In this document: positions 10,002 to 18,628 of the stretch, piece by piece | Layout: the number at the start of each line of letters is the position of its first letter | Numbering within the stretch: the stretch's first letter is position 1 | Assembly: GCF_000585495.1 (NCBI RefSeq) | Contig: NZ_CP007264.1 | Location: 1,860,001 to 1,924,000, forward strand | Origin: Thermococcus nautili | Lineage (GTDB): Archaea > Methanobacteriota_B > Thermococci > Thermococcales > Thermococcaceae | Length of the DNA stretch: 64,000 nucleotides | Direction: 5' to 3' | The notes under the pieces: model-generated | Database searches by the model: none | Told to the model about the DNA's origin: nothing | The model's input: the letters and a program-made list of their open reading frames with translations, nothing else | Translations under genes and position numbers: made by a program

Positions 10002-11167
10002 TGAGGGTTCTCGTTCTGGCAATTGACCGTGATGATGACTTTGGCAAGAAGGCGGGCGTTAAGGGTCCTATCATAGGGCGAGATGCCTGTATCGATGCCG
10101 CCCTGAAGCTCAGCCTCGCCGACCCGGAGGACAGTGACGCGAACGTCGTTTACGCGGCCGTTAAGCTGAGGGACGAACTTGAGGAGAAGGGTGAATTCGA
10201 CGAGGTTGAGGTCGCGATAATAACCGGCCACCCGAAAGTTGGGCTAAAGAGCGATATGGAACTCGCGAGACAGCTTGAGGAGGTTCTCAAGGTCTTTCCG
10301 GCCGATGGAGTTATCCCCGTTACCGACGGGGCCGAGGACGAGCAGATTTTCCCGATTATCACCTCGAAGGTTCCAATCATAACCTCCCACCGCGTCGTCG
10401 TCAAGCAGAGCCCGAGCATCGAGACGACCTGGTATATCATCGTCAAGTACATGAAGGAAATCCTGAGCGACCCCGAGGTCGCGCGCGTCGTCTTTGGCAT
10501 TCCGGGTCTGATGGCCTTACTCTACGGAATAGCCAAGCTCGTCGGTGTGTGGTATCCCGAGAGTGAGAAGATAGTTTCAACGGTGATTTGGGGGACTGTC
10601 CTTCTCATAATCGGCGGGATATTCTTCACCAAGGGCTTCAACTTCAGCATAGGTCACCTTTTGGCGTCCCTCAGGAAGGCAGTCGTTGAGCAGTTCGTCG
10701 TTGTCCTCTCCTTCGTTGCGGGAATACTCGTCATAGCGAGCGGTGCAATCAACGCCTACCTGAACCTTGAGAGCTATTCGCTCAAACTAATCGGCAGTTA
10801 TCCGGGAACGTCGCTCCTGGCGACTCTGATTTACCTCAACGCCCTTGCGGGCTCGATTGCCCTGGGAATCGCGGTTATGATGGCCGGAAGGGTAATCCAG
10901 GCCTACCTCAAGAGGGACCACCACATCTGGTACTACGCGTCTGCCCTTCTCATGACGCCGGCCCTCTGGGTGACTATTGACCTCACCACCCGCTACGCCC
11001 TCGCGATACTGACGATTTCGGACATAGATGTCTTCCAGAAACTGCTCTTCGCGATTGCCGACGTTGCGCTCGCCGTCGTGGTTGGTGTTTACCTCCGTGG
11101 AAAAGTTAAAGGATGGATGAAGGTTGAGACTGGAGGAAGCGATACGGGAGTACGAGCTAAGGCGTGA
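10001..11167 (+). CDS. DUF373 membrane protein
   Basis: 388 residues from ATG at 10001. GTG at 9998 is in frame, but GGTG at 9992-9995 favours the ATG. Residues 1-150 are a soluble, acidic alpha/beta domain beginning VLVLAIDRDDDFG, with GPIIGR and ITGHPKVG. The C-terminal half has about six hydrophobic segments. This is the DUF373 family, restricted to archaea and without known function. The Asp-rich start suggests metal or nucleotide binding, but that is inference. Its 3' end overlaps the coiled-coil gene by 44 bases, so the three genes 9696-12188 look like one operon. Confidence 0.85.
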   Translation: MRVLVLAIDRDDDFGKKAGVKGPIIGRDACIDAALKLSLADPEDSDANVVYAAVKLRDELEEKGEFDEVEVAIITGHPKVGLKSDMELARQLEEVLKVFPADGVIPVTDGAEDEQIFPIITSKVPIITSHRVVVKQSPSIETTWYIIVKYMKEILSDPEVARVVFGIPGLMALLYGIAKLVGVWYPESEKIVSTVIWGTVLLIIGGIFFTKGFNFSIGHLLASLRKAVVEQFVVVLSFVAGILVIASGAINAYLNLESYSLKLIGSYPGTSLLATLIYLNALAGSIALGIAVMMAGRVIQAYLKRDHHIWYYASALLMTPALWVTIDLTTRYALAILTISDIDVFQKLLFAIADVALAVVVGVYLRGKVKGWMKVETGGSDTGVRAKA

Positions 11168-12188
11168 AGAAGGCCTGAAAAAGGCCGAAAAACTCAGGAA
11201 GAAGTACAATAAGTGGCTTGGCAAGAAGAAAAAGGAACTTCTCAAGGCCGTTGGGAAGCTGGAAAAGGCCAAACCCCCAAAGAACGTGGATGAGAGGCTC
11301 CTCCAGATAGTTGAAGCCGACCGGAGGAACTACGTAAGTGCGATGAGACACGCCGTTGAGGGAATTCAGACCATCGATGACCTCGGAAAGCGTCTTCCAG
11401 ACCTTGCGAAAGTCCACGTCGACTACGGGAAGCACGTTATGATTCTCTTCGAGAAAGAGGTCTACGCAGTCAATTCCCTTCTCAAAGAGCTCAGTGAAGG
11501 TTATACTGAGTTCAGAGCAGAACTTGAGGGAACTATTCCGCCCGAGATTGACGTCGTGGAGAAGCTTGAGGAGCTCAGAAAGGCTCAGCGTGAATTCCAG
11601 GCCAAGAGGGATGCGCTTTCAAGACTCGCCCACGAACTCGAAGAGGAGAGGAAAAAACTCGAGTCCCTTCTCTCATCGGAGGAGTTCACGAGAGTTGAGA
11701 AAGAGGCTCGTGAAGTTTCTTCTAAGATTCGTTCAATCGAGCTTGAGCTCCGTTCAAAGGTCTCAAAGCTCCAGAAACCGCTTAAGAGGATGCGCCTCGG
11801 CGGAATAGCCGATGAGGTTGCCCGGGACAGCGGAGTTGCCCTTGAGAGGCCCAAAGAGTTCCTGTCCCTCCTCGTCAACGTCTACCCGAGACTTGAGGGA
11901 AAGGCCAGGAAATCGGCGGAGTGGCTACTCGAAAACCTTGAGGGCAAGCTGTCCGAGCTGAGTGAACTTCGTAGGGAGCTGGAAGGTCTTGAGGCACAGC
12001 GGGAAGAGCTCCTGGGAAGCGTTAAGCCCGTTCAGGATGAACTCCTTGCCATAGAACGGGAGCTGTCCCTGCTGGCGGATGACGTTAAGAAACTTGAGAG
12101 AAAGCTTCTGAGAATCGAGGCCGAGCTCAGGGAGGAGCTGAGAAAACTTGAGGACTACCTTGGGGAGAAGGTGGAGGTAAGTTTTTAA
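11124..12188 (+). CDS. Coiled-coil protein of unknown function
   Basis: 354 residues, almost wholly predicted coiled coil: long runs rich in Glu, Lys, Leu and Arg from residue 1 to 60, 115 to 220 and 270 to 345, with a less charged stretch at about 220-265. No enzyme motif is seen. TTG at 11124 is the only reasonable early start and gives a 44-base overlap with the DUF373 gene, so translation coupling is likely. SMC-like ends and a Walker motif are absent, so it is not an SMC or Rad50. It may act as a scaffold for the membrane protein encoded before it; this rests on position only. Confidence 0.65.
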   Translation: MRLEEAIREYELRREEGLKKAEKLRKKYNKWLGKKKKELLKAVGKLEKAKPPKNVDERLLQIVEADRRNYVSAMRHAVEGIQTIDDLGKRLPDLAKVHVDYGKHVMILFEKEVYAVNSLLKELSEGYTEFRAELEGTIPPEIDVVEKLEELRKAQREFQAKRDALSRLAHELEEERKKLESLLSSEEFTRVEKEAREVSSKIRSIELELRSKVSKLQKPLKRMRLGGIADEVARDSGVALERPKEFLSLLVNVYPRLEGKARKSAEWLLENLEGKLSELSELRRELEGLEAQREELLGSVKPVQDELLAIERELSLLADDVKKLERKLLRIEAELREELRKLEDYLGEKVEVSF

Positions 12189-12220
12189 GTTAGGCTTCCC
12201 TAATCAAACCGGTGGGAGAG

Positions 12221-13066
12221 ATGTTCAAAGTAGACAGGTTGCGTTTCGGAACCGCTGGAATACCGCTCTCAACGCCTAAGCGCTCAACGATAGACGGCAT
12301 AATCCACGTGAGGAACCTCGGGTTGGATGCGATGGAGCTGGAGTTCGTCAGGGGCGTCAACCTCAAGCCCGAACTCGCGAAGAAAATCAAGTACGTCGCC
12401 AAAAAGCACGACGTCCTGCTCACGGCGCACGCCCCTTACTACATCAACCTCAACGCGAGCGAGAAGGCAAAGGTCGAGGCAAGCAAGAGGAGGATAATCC
12501 AGAGCGCCGAGAGGCTTTACGACGCCGGTGGATGGAGCGTCGTCTTTCACGCCGGTTACTACCTCAAGCAGGACCCTGCGAAGGTCTACAACAGAATCAG
12601 GGACGCGCTGAAGGAGATTGAGAGGGAACTCCTGGACAGGGGCGTCAAGGTCTGGCTCAGGCCCGAGCTGACCGGAAAGCCGACCCAGTTCGGCGACCTT
12701 AAGGAGATAGTGAAGCTCAGCGAGGAGCTTGAGACGGTTCTTCCGACGATAGACTTCGCGCACGCCCACGCGAGGAACCGGGGCAAATGCAACTCCGTTG
12801 AGGAATGGCGTGAGATGCTGGCCTTTATCGAGGACAGGCTTGGCAGAGAGGCCTTAGACAACATGCACATTCACATGAGCGGTATCGAGTACACTGAGAA
12901 GGGGGAGAAGAGGCACCTCCCGCTCCAGGAGAGCGACATGAAGTGGGAGGACCTGCTCAGGGTTCTGAAGGAGTTCCGCGTTAAGGGCGTCGTCATAAGC
13001 GAGAGCCCCAACATCGAGGAGGACGCGCTTCTGATGAAGAAGAAATACGAGGAGATAAAGGTTTAG
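12221..13066 (+). CDS. Endonuclease IV-like TIM-barrel protein
   Basis: 281 residues from ATG at 12221, with GGTGGGAGAG directly upstream and a TTTTTAAG TATA at 12182. The xylose-isomerase-like TIM barrel carries the metal-ligand pattern of endonuclease IV: LTAHAPYYINL near 70, VFHAGYYL near 112, RPELTGK near 152, PTIDFAHAHAR near 180, MHIHMSGI near 218, ISESP near 263. In the family, three zinc ions cut DNA 5' to abasic sites. The protein is close in size to E. coli Nfo (285). Stand-alone gene, convergent with the radical SAM gene and overlapping it by 4 bases. DNA repair is the likely role; other sugar-isomerase-like functions are not excluded. Confidence 0.85.
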   Translation: MFKVDRLRFGTAGIPLSTPKRSTIDGIIHVRNLGLDAMELEFVRGVNLKPELAKKIKYVAKKHDVLLTAHAPYYINLNASEKAKVEASKRRIIQSAERLYDAGGWSVVFHAGYYLKQDPAKVYNRIRDALKEIERELLDRGVKVWLRPELTGKPTQFGDLKEIVKLSEELETVLPTIDFAHAHARNRGKCNSVEEWREMLAFIEDRLGREALDNMHIHMSGIEYTEKGEKRHLPLQESDMKWEDLLRVLKEFRVKGVVISESPNIEEDALLMKKKYEEIKV

Positions 13067-14670
13067 TAAGCCTCGGCGAAGCTTGGCTGGTCGTACCATC
13101 TGTGTTCATCCACATCCACGTGCAAATCGAGTGGCTCTAGGGGTTTAACTTCGTAGCCCCTCTTCTTACCCCATTTCTCTATCTGCCTGAGGACGGCTCT
13201 CACGCCAAGGCGTGCAAGGGGGTAGAAGGGAATCAGGAAAGGATTTCCGCGGAGCAACTCCGGCAGTCCCCTAACGACTTCCTTTCCGAGGTGCTTCCAT
13301 GCGTAGTAGAGGTGCAGGAACTGGCCGTAGGTTATCATGTCCTCGATGCGGTAGAACTCTTGGTCCTTTAGGAGTCCCATTGGCACGAAGGCGAGGGGCG
13401 TGACGGTAAAGTGGGCCCTGTTGCCGAGTTTGGTCTCGAGCTCCCTCTCCATCGTGATTATTAGCCTGGCGGTTTCTATTTCATACTCGTCGGTGTCACC
13501 GGGCAGACCGAGTATCGTGGTGTACGCCGGGAACCAGTAGTTCTTGTTGAATACGTAAGTTCCGTTGAGCAGAACCCACGGCCACTCCTCCGGCGAGAAC
13601 GGCTTCATCTTGTTGTTCATGTACTTTCCAATGAGCTCCGGCGCCGCGGTCTCGAAACCTACCTGTATTCCAATCCAGTGGTTTGGACCGGCGTCAACGA
13701 TGCCCGAGATAACCTCTATCATACCGGGTGCGGCCAGCGCCGCCGCAACGGTTCCGTGGGTGGGGTTCACGTTCCCCGTGTACTTCCTGGCGGTCTCAAA
13801 GAGCTCAACGACCGCATCGACGTTGGGGTAGAAGGTTTTCCTGTCCTCGACCCTGTAGAGGAAAATATCCTCACTGTGGAGCCATGCGTGGTCTATCCCT
13901 GCCCTGACGTTGAGCTTTATTTCCTCCTCGATTCTCTCAAGCGGCATAAAGCGGGCGACCCTCAGGTTTGGCTCGCAAAAGCGGCAGCCCCTTCCACAGC
14001 CCCGCATGACCTCAACGAGCCCCTTATAGGAGGGGGCGACTATCGTTGGAATCTGCTCAACCCTCGGCCATCCCTTAACCATCACGGTCTCGTCAGCCGT
14101 TCCAGATTCTATCTCCCGAAAGAGCTCTCCGGCGATGTGGTCAACCTCTCCGATGACAACGTGGTCTATTCCGAGCCTCTCGCGCTCTTCCCTCCTGAAC
14201 TCCAGCTGCCACGCCCCCGGGCCACCAACGACGAGCTTGAAATCGAGTTTCCTCCGTTCCCTAATCCCGTTTATCCTCTCCACGAGCTCCCTGAACTTGA
14301 CGCTGGTGTAGTTCTTCCACTGTCCCCCGTTTGTGAACATCATGCTCACTGGACCGAGACCCAGGGGGTCCATCTCGTAGAGAGCCACTACGGTGGTATC
14401 CTCTCCTATAAACTTCTCGACCTTCCGCGGGTGGGCAACTACGACCTCACTCCGCTTAAACCCGTCCCGAAGGAGCGCTGCCTCAACCTTCCTGAGGCCG
14501 TAGGGGGCCTGCGTTAGAACGCCGTCCCTGTCAGGGAGCTGGGAGTCCATCACCCTGAAGACCCATTTGGGGAGTTTGTCGTAGGGAGCACAGCCCAGAA
14601 AGTCGAGCAGTGGGACGTCGTGGTATGTGCTCGTCAGAGTCTCGTCGGCCGTTAACACTATCCGCGTCAA
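13063..14670 (-). CDS. Radical SAM protein (B12-binding-domain-like class)
   Basis: 535 residues if started at TTG (14668-14670), which has GGTG exactly six bases upstream; GTG at 14679 or ATG at 14676 would lie within the signal itself. The iron-sulfur motif is CGRGCRFC near residue 225, flanked by GLVEVMRG and the RFMPLERIEEEI helix. The N-terminal 180 residues look like the cobalamin-binding-like domain found in B12-radical SAM enzymes, but the His of DxHxxG is not seen. Archaeal members of this long class are uncharacterised and could be methylthiolases or methyltransferases. An AT-rich gap of about 120 bases precedes it. Confidence 0.8.
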   Translation of the reverse strand: MTRIVLTADETLTSTYHDVPLLDFLGCAPYDKLPKWVFRVMDSQLPDRDGVLTQAPYGLRKVEAALLRDGFKRSEVVVAHPRKVEKFIGEDTTVVALYEMDPLGLGPVSMMFTNGGQWKNYTSVKFRELVERINGIRERRKLDFKLVVGGPGAWQLEFRREERERLGIDHVVIGEVDHIAGELFREIESGTADETVMVKGWPRVEQIPTIVAPSYKGLVEVMRGCGRGCRFCEPNLRVARFMPLERIEEEIKLNVRAGIDHAWLHSEDIFLYRVEDRKTFYPNVDAVVELFETARKYTGNVNPTHGTVAAALAAPGMIEVISGIVDAGPNHWIGIQVGFETAAPELIGKYMNNKMKPFSPEEWPWVLLNGTYVFNKNYWFPAYTTILGLPGDTDEYEIETARLIITMERELETKLGNRAHFTVTPLAFVPMGLLKDQEFYRIEDMITYGQFLHLYYAWKHLGKEVVRGLPELLRGNPFLIPFYPLARLGVRAVLRQIEKWGKKRGYEVKPLEPLDLHVDVDEHRWYDQPSFAEAY

Positions 14671-14797
14671 GTTCATCACCCCCGATTATGAAGAAAAAAT
14701 TGCATATTTAAGAATTTCTATCTTCCGTTGTTTTTATAGTGCCAACTTAAAATATTCCAATAAGTAACTACTAAAAAGTGTAAGAAAAACCACAAAC

Positions 14798-15847
14798 TCA
14801 CCGGGTGCGTCTCTCGAGTCTCCCGTACCTTTCCATTATCTCGAGCAGTTTCTCGACGGGCAGAGCGTACCTCACGTGGCCGTTGCCCTCGACGGTTTTC
14901 GCTTGGAGGAGGGCGTTGATTATGGCTTCTTCCGTCGCCTCAGCCGTTGCCTTGAAGAGTCTGCTGAGGGCATTGTCGGGCAGGAAGCTTATCGGGTGTG
15001 GTTCTTTGTCGAAGGGAACGGTTTGAGCGGTCGAGAAAGCTAAGACGACGTCGCCACTGCCGTGGTAGGCGTAGCCACCGGTTCTCGCGAGGCCAACAAC
15101 TGCCCTCTTCGCGAGCCTCTTCAGTTGCCTCGCCGTTAGCGGAGCGTCCGTTGCAACGACCATCGAGATGCTACCCTTACCAGAGGTTCCCCTTCCAGGG
15201 TAGTCCTTCAGCTCGAGGCCGACCGGAACTCCAGCTATGGTCAGGTCCTCCCGTTTTCCGAAGTTCGCAAGGACGAGCGAGGCGACCGTATAACTCTCGC
15301 CACCTATCTCGACGACCCGTGAAGACGAGCCTATTCCGCCCTTGAACTCAAAGGCGCTCATTCCGGTTCCCGCTCCAACGGCACCTTCCTCGAAGTCCAG
15401 CGAGGCGTTTTTGAGGGCCTCGAAGTAGTGCTCCTCCCTAACCGCCATCTTCCTGACGTTGTTGAGGTAAGCATCGTTGCACTCCATGACGAGGGGAGAA
15501 ACGCTCTTCAAATCGGGGTTCAGCTTAATCATGTGCTTCACCATCGCGCTCGCAACCGTGTAGACGCTCAGCGTGTTCGTTAGAGCTATCGGCGTCTCGA
15601 TGTAGCCGAGCTCGTCAACCTGAACGAAGCCTATCGGCTTGGAGAAGCCGTTCATGACGAAGGTCGAGGCGAAGAGCCTCTCTTTGTAGGGGTTCTTGAC
15701 CGGTGGCAGAAGAACCGTCACGCCAGTTCTCACGTCTTCTCCCTCAATGAGCGTCGCGTGGCCGACTTTAACGCCCAAATCCGCTATCGAGTTTCTCTTC
15801 CCGTGCTCGTAAACGCCGATTTTGATTCCCAGCTCTGGGGCCTTCAT
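14798..15847 (-). CDS. P1/S58 family (DmpA-type) aminopeptidase
   Basis: 349 residues from ATG at 15847, which follows GGTGATACC; upstream in-frame codons to 15895 lack a signal. The start DLGVKVGHATLIEGEDVRTGVT is the family opening. The autoprocessing site of DmpA, a Gly-Ser pair, is matched by GKGSISMVVATDAPL near residue 233. The Ser would become the N-terminal nucleophile after self-cleavage into two chains. Related enzymes release N-terminal D- or L-amino acids or beta-peptides. Stand-alone, divergent from the ABC transporter genes with about 85 bases between starts. Confidence 0.85.
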   Translation of the reverse strand: MKAPELGIKIGVYEHGKRNSIADLGVKVGHATLIEGEDVRTGVTVLLPPVKNPYKERLFASTFVMNGFSKPIGFVQVDELGYIETPIALTNTLSVYTVASAMVKHMIKLNPDLKSVSPLVMECNDAYLNNVRKMAVREEHYFEALKNASLDFEEGAVGAGTGMSAFEFKGGIGSSSRVVEIGGESYTVASLVLANFGKREDLTIAGVPVGLELKDYPGRGTSGKGSISMVVATDAPLTARQLKRLAKRAVVGLARTGGYAYHGSGDVVLAFSTAQTVPFDKEPHPISFLPDNALSRLFKATAEATEEAIINALLQAKTVEGNGHVRYALPVEKLLEIMERYGRLERRTR

Positions 15848-15901
15848 GGTATCACCGGTGATAGATATCACGCTGGATTTAACAAACTTGCCCAATCAAG
15901 A

Positions 15902-15910
15902 CTTATAAAC
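15902..15910 (+). promoter_or_regulatory. TATA box of ABC importer operon (leaderless)
   Basis: CTTATAAAC is centred 26 bases before the ATG at 15932 and no ribosome-binding site precedes that ATG. The usual archaeal spacing predicts that transcription begins at or next to the start codon, so the permease mRNA is probably leaderless. Confidence 0.6.
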
Positions 15911-15931
15911 AGGCAAAACCGAGTTTTGGCC

Positions 15932-17557
15932 ATGAGGTTCAAGGCCGGCTACGTTGTCCTTGTCATCCCGCTGGCGTTCCTGCTGGTCTTCTTCTACCTG
16001 CCTATGGTGGATATTCTAAGGCTGGGCCTCTGGGATAACGGCCCGACGCTGAAGTTCCTCTCGGCAGTCCTTGGCAACTCCTACCACCGGTGGGTTATAC
16101 GCTTTACAATCGGCCAGGCGCTCGCCTCGACTGCTCTTACGCTCCTCATTGGCCTCCCCGGGGCGTACATATTCGCCAAGTACGACTTTCCGGGCAAGAG
16201 GGTAATCCGGGCCATCCTGACGGTTCCCTTCGTAATGCCCGGTATAATGGTTGCCCTCGGCTTCATCCTGCTCTTCGGAAAGGACGGTTTCATAGCCCAC
16301 CTAATCGGACGCGACCCGGGGATAATCTATACATGGAAGGCCATACTCCTCGCCCACGCCTTTTACAACTTCCCGATAGTGGTTAGGATGGTCTCGTCGC
16401 TCTGGCAACGCGTTAATCCCCACTACGAGGAGATGGCCAAAACGCTCGGTGCGCGGGGCTTCAGGCTTTTCTGGAAGGTGACACTGCCCCTAATTTCGCC
16501 CGCAATCTTTGCCTCCGCAATGCTCACCTTCGTCTTCTGCTTTCTGAGCTTCTCAATCCCTCTAATCCTCGGTGGCTACCGCTACGTGACCATGGAGGTG
16601 GACATCTTCTCGACCGTCATGACCCTCCTTGACTTCCGGACCGGCTCCGCTCTGGCGGTGATTCAGATAACGCTGAGCGCCCTCTTCATGTACCTCTACC
16701 TCCGTTCCCTCGATGCCTACTCGAAAAGGGAGGAGCAGAGGGTTCTTCAAAGACCTCAGAAGCTTGGTCCGAGGGATTTCCTCAGCATCAAGGGGCTGGG
16801 CGTGGTCCTGTATTCGGTTCTCGTGTTCGTATTCATCGTCGCCCCCCTGCTGGCAATAGTTTACGACTCCCTTCTCTTCAACGGTCACCTAAGCCTTGAG
16901 AACTACCGCAGGGTCTTCTCGCCGGAGTACAACCCGATGTTCGGCGTCTCGACCCTCGGTGCGATAAAGAACTCCCTCCTCTTCGGCTTCACGACCGTTG
17001 TAATCTCGATTCTCGTCGCGCTCCCGCTCGCTTATCTCCTGAACCGCTGGGACTTCCGGGGAAAGCGCGTTCTCGACGTTCTCGTCATGCTACCCCTTGC
17101 GAGTTCCCCAGTAACGGTCGCGCTCGGCTACATAATGGTCTTCCAGTCAACACCCCTCTACTACACCTTCTGGATTGTGGCTATAGCCCACTCCATCATA
17201 GCCTACCCCTTCGTCTTCCGCTCCCTATCAACAGGACTTGCCAAGATAAAGCGGAACCTGCGCGAGGCCGCCTTGACGCTTGGGGCCAACGAGTGGAAGG
17301 CCTTCCTGAGGGTGGAACTGCCACTGGCCCTTGGAAGCCTCATCGTCGGGGCAATCTTCGCCTTCGCGATGAGCATAGCCGAGCTGGGAGCGACCTACAT
17401 GCTCGCCCCGCCGGAGTACACCACGATGAGCCTCGCCGTTTACAAGTTCCTTGGCGCGAGGCACTTCGGGAGCGCTTCCGCACTCTCGGTCATCCTGATG
17501 GTGGTGTCGGCAATAGGATTCCTAATAATAGAAAAGGTCGGTGAGGAGGTATGGTGA
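15932..17557 (+). CDS. Iron(III)-type ABC importer permease, fused double domain
   Basis: 541 residues from ATG at 15932; the frame extends upstream but the TATA at 15902 fixes the start. Two permease halves are joined, each with about six membrane spans. Each has an EAA loop that contacts the ATPase: EEMAKTLGARGFRLFW near 165 and REAALTLGANEWKAF near 443. This FbpB/SfuB-like double permease is found in importers of ferric iron, thiamine and similar solutes. The ATPase gene overlaps its end by 7 bases. No substrate-binding protein gene is nearby, so the solute is not fixed. It lies in the cytoplasmic membrane. Confidence 0.85.
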   Translation: MRFKAGYVVLVIPLAFLLVFFYLPMVDILRLGLWDNGPTLKFLSAVLGNSYHRWVIRFTIGQALASTALTLLIGLPGAYIFAKYDFPGKRVIRAILTVPFVMPGIMVALGFILLFGKDGFIAHLIGRDPGIIYTWKAILLAHAFYNFPIVVRMVSSLWQRVNPHYEEMAKTLGARGFRLFWKVTLPLISPAIFASAMLTFVFCFLSFSIPLILGGYRYVTMEVDIFSTVMTLLDFRTGSALAVIQITLSALFMYLYLRSLDAYSKREEQRVLQRPQKLGPRDFLSIKGLGVVLYSVLVFVFIVAPLLAIVYDSLLFNGHLSLENYRRVFSPEYNPMFGVSTLGAIKNSLLFGFTTVVISILVALPLAYLLNRWDFRGKRVLDVLVMLPLASSPVTVALGYIMVFQSTPLYYTFWIVAIAHSIIAYPFVFRSLSTGLAKIKRNLREAALTLGANEWKAFLRVELPLALGSLIVGAIFAFAMSIAELGATYMLAPPEYTTMSLAVYKFLGARHFGSASALSVILMVVSAIGFLIIEKVGEEVW

Positions 17558-18555
17558 GCGTTGAGCTCAGGAACGTAAGCAAGCGCTGGGACGGCTTTGA
17601 GCTTCGCGTTGACCTCTCGGTGAAGGATGGCGAGTTCCTGACGTTGCTCGGCCCGAGTGGCTGTGGGAAAACGACGACGCTGAGGATTATAGCGGGCCTT
17701 GAAAAGCCAGACTCGGGGAGGGTTCTCTTTGACGGTACCGACGTTACAGACCTTGAGCCCAACGAGAGGAACATCGGCATAGTCTTTCAGGACTACGCAC
17801 TCTTTCCCCACATGACGGTCTTCAAGAACATCGCCTTTGGACTGGAGATGAGGAAGCTCCCGAGGGGAGAGATAGAGAGAAGAGTTAAGTGGGCACTCGA
17901 GCTCGTTGGCCTCTCCGGCCTCGAAAACCGCTATCCTGAGCAGTTGAGTGGAGGACAGCAACAGCGCGTTGCCCTCGCGAGAGCTCTTGTTATTGAGCCG
18001 GAAGTTCTGCTCCTGGACGAGCCCCTCAGCAACCTCGACGCGAAGATAAGGGAGCGCCTCCGCTCCGAGATAAGGCGGATTCAGCGCGAGCTCGGGATAA
18101 CGACGGTCTACGTCACCCACGACCAGGAGGAAGCGATGGCGGTTAGCGATAGGATAGCGGTTATGAACGTCGGAAGAATCGAACAGATTGGGGAGCCACT
18201 TGAGCTCTACTACAAACCCAGGACGGAGTTCGTGGCGCGCTTCCTCGGAACGAGCAACATCCTTGAGCTCGAAGCTGAGAACGGCGTGGCGAGGCTTGGA
18301 AACCTTGAGTTCTCGGTTGGTGTTGATGGGAAAGTTAAGGTGTTCTTCAGGCCTGAAAGTGTGTTGATAACGGAGGGTGAAGATGCCACTGTTACAGGTT
18401 ACGAGCTTCTTCCGGGGAGGATGAGGCTTTACCTTGACGTTGAGGGCCATACCATCATAGCGGAGCGCCCACTGCCGGATTTGCCCTTTGAGCCAAACCG
18501 CGTTCCTCCACGAGTGGGCATATTAGTAAGGTCTTTCTCCCTCCTCAGTTTATAA
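17551..18555 (+). CDS. ABC importer ATP-binding protein (FbpC/PotA-like)
   Basis: 334 residues, ATG with GGAGGT just upstream. Walker A GPSGCGKTT at 34, Q-loop FQDYALFPHMTV near 80, signature LSGGQQQRVALARAL near 131, Walker B LLLDEPLSNLDA near 153, and switch His in VTHDQEEAM near 188 are all intact. Residues beyond about 240 form the small regulatory TOBE-like domain of the CUT1/Fe/spermidine class. It energises the permease encoded upstream, with which its gene overlaps. Expression follows the permease. Confidence 0.9.
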   Translation: MVSVELRNVSKRWDGFELRVDLSVKDGEFLTLLGPSGCGKTTTLRIIAGLEKPDSGRVLFDGTDVTDLEPNERNIGIVFQDYALFPHMTVFKNIAFGLEMRKLPRGEIERRVKWALELVGLSGLENRYPEQLSGGQQQRVALARALVIEPEVLLLDEPLSNLDAKIRERLRSEIRRIQRELGITTVYVTHDQEEAMAVSDRIAVMNVGRIEQIGEPLELYYKPRTEFVARFLGTSNILELEAENGVARLGNLEFSVGVDGKVKVFFRPESVLITEGEDATVTGYELLPGRMRLYLDVEGHTIIAERPLPDLPFEPNRVPPRVGILVRSFSLLSL

Positions 18556-18575
18556 CAGGTTTATGTCAAAAAAAG

Positions 18576-18584
18576 TTTTATAAA
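18576..18584 (+). promoter_or_regulatory. TATA box of purine permease gene
   Basis: TTTATAAAT preceded by an A-rich BRE-like stretch (AAAAAAAG). Its centre at 18580 predicts a transcript start near 18605. That gives a short leader carrying GGAGGG six bases before the ATG at 18629. Confidence 0.6.
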
Positions 18585-18628
18585 TCCGTTTTATCGCCGT
18601 TTCTATGTCAACCAATGGAGGGACGCTT

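Noticed and set aside
14680-14797. Possible small gene or RNA in the AT-rich gap between the radical SAM and peptidase genes
   Set aside because: No open frame with a ribosome-binding signal and no stable fold; only promoter-like AT-rich sequence.
15758-15931. N-terminal extension of the ABC permease
   Set aside because: The TATA at 15902 lies inside this stretch and its translation is not hydrophobic or conserved-looking; ATG 15932 begins a normal first membrane span.
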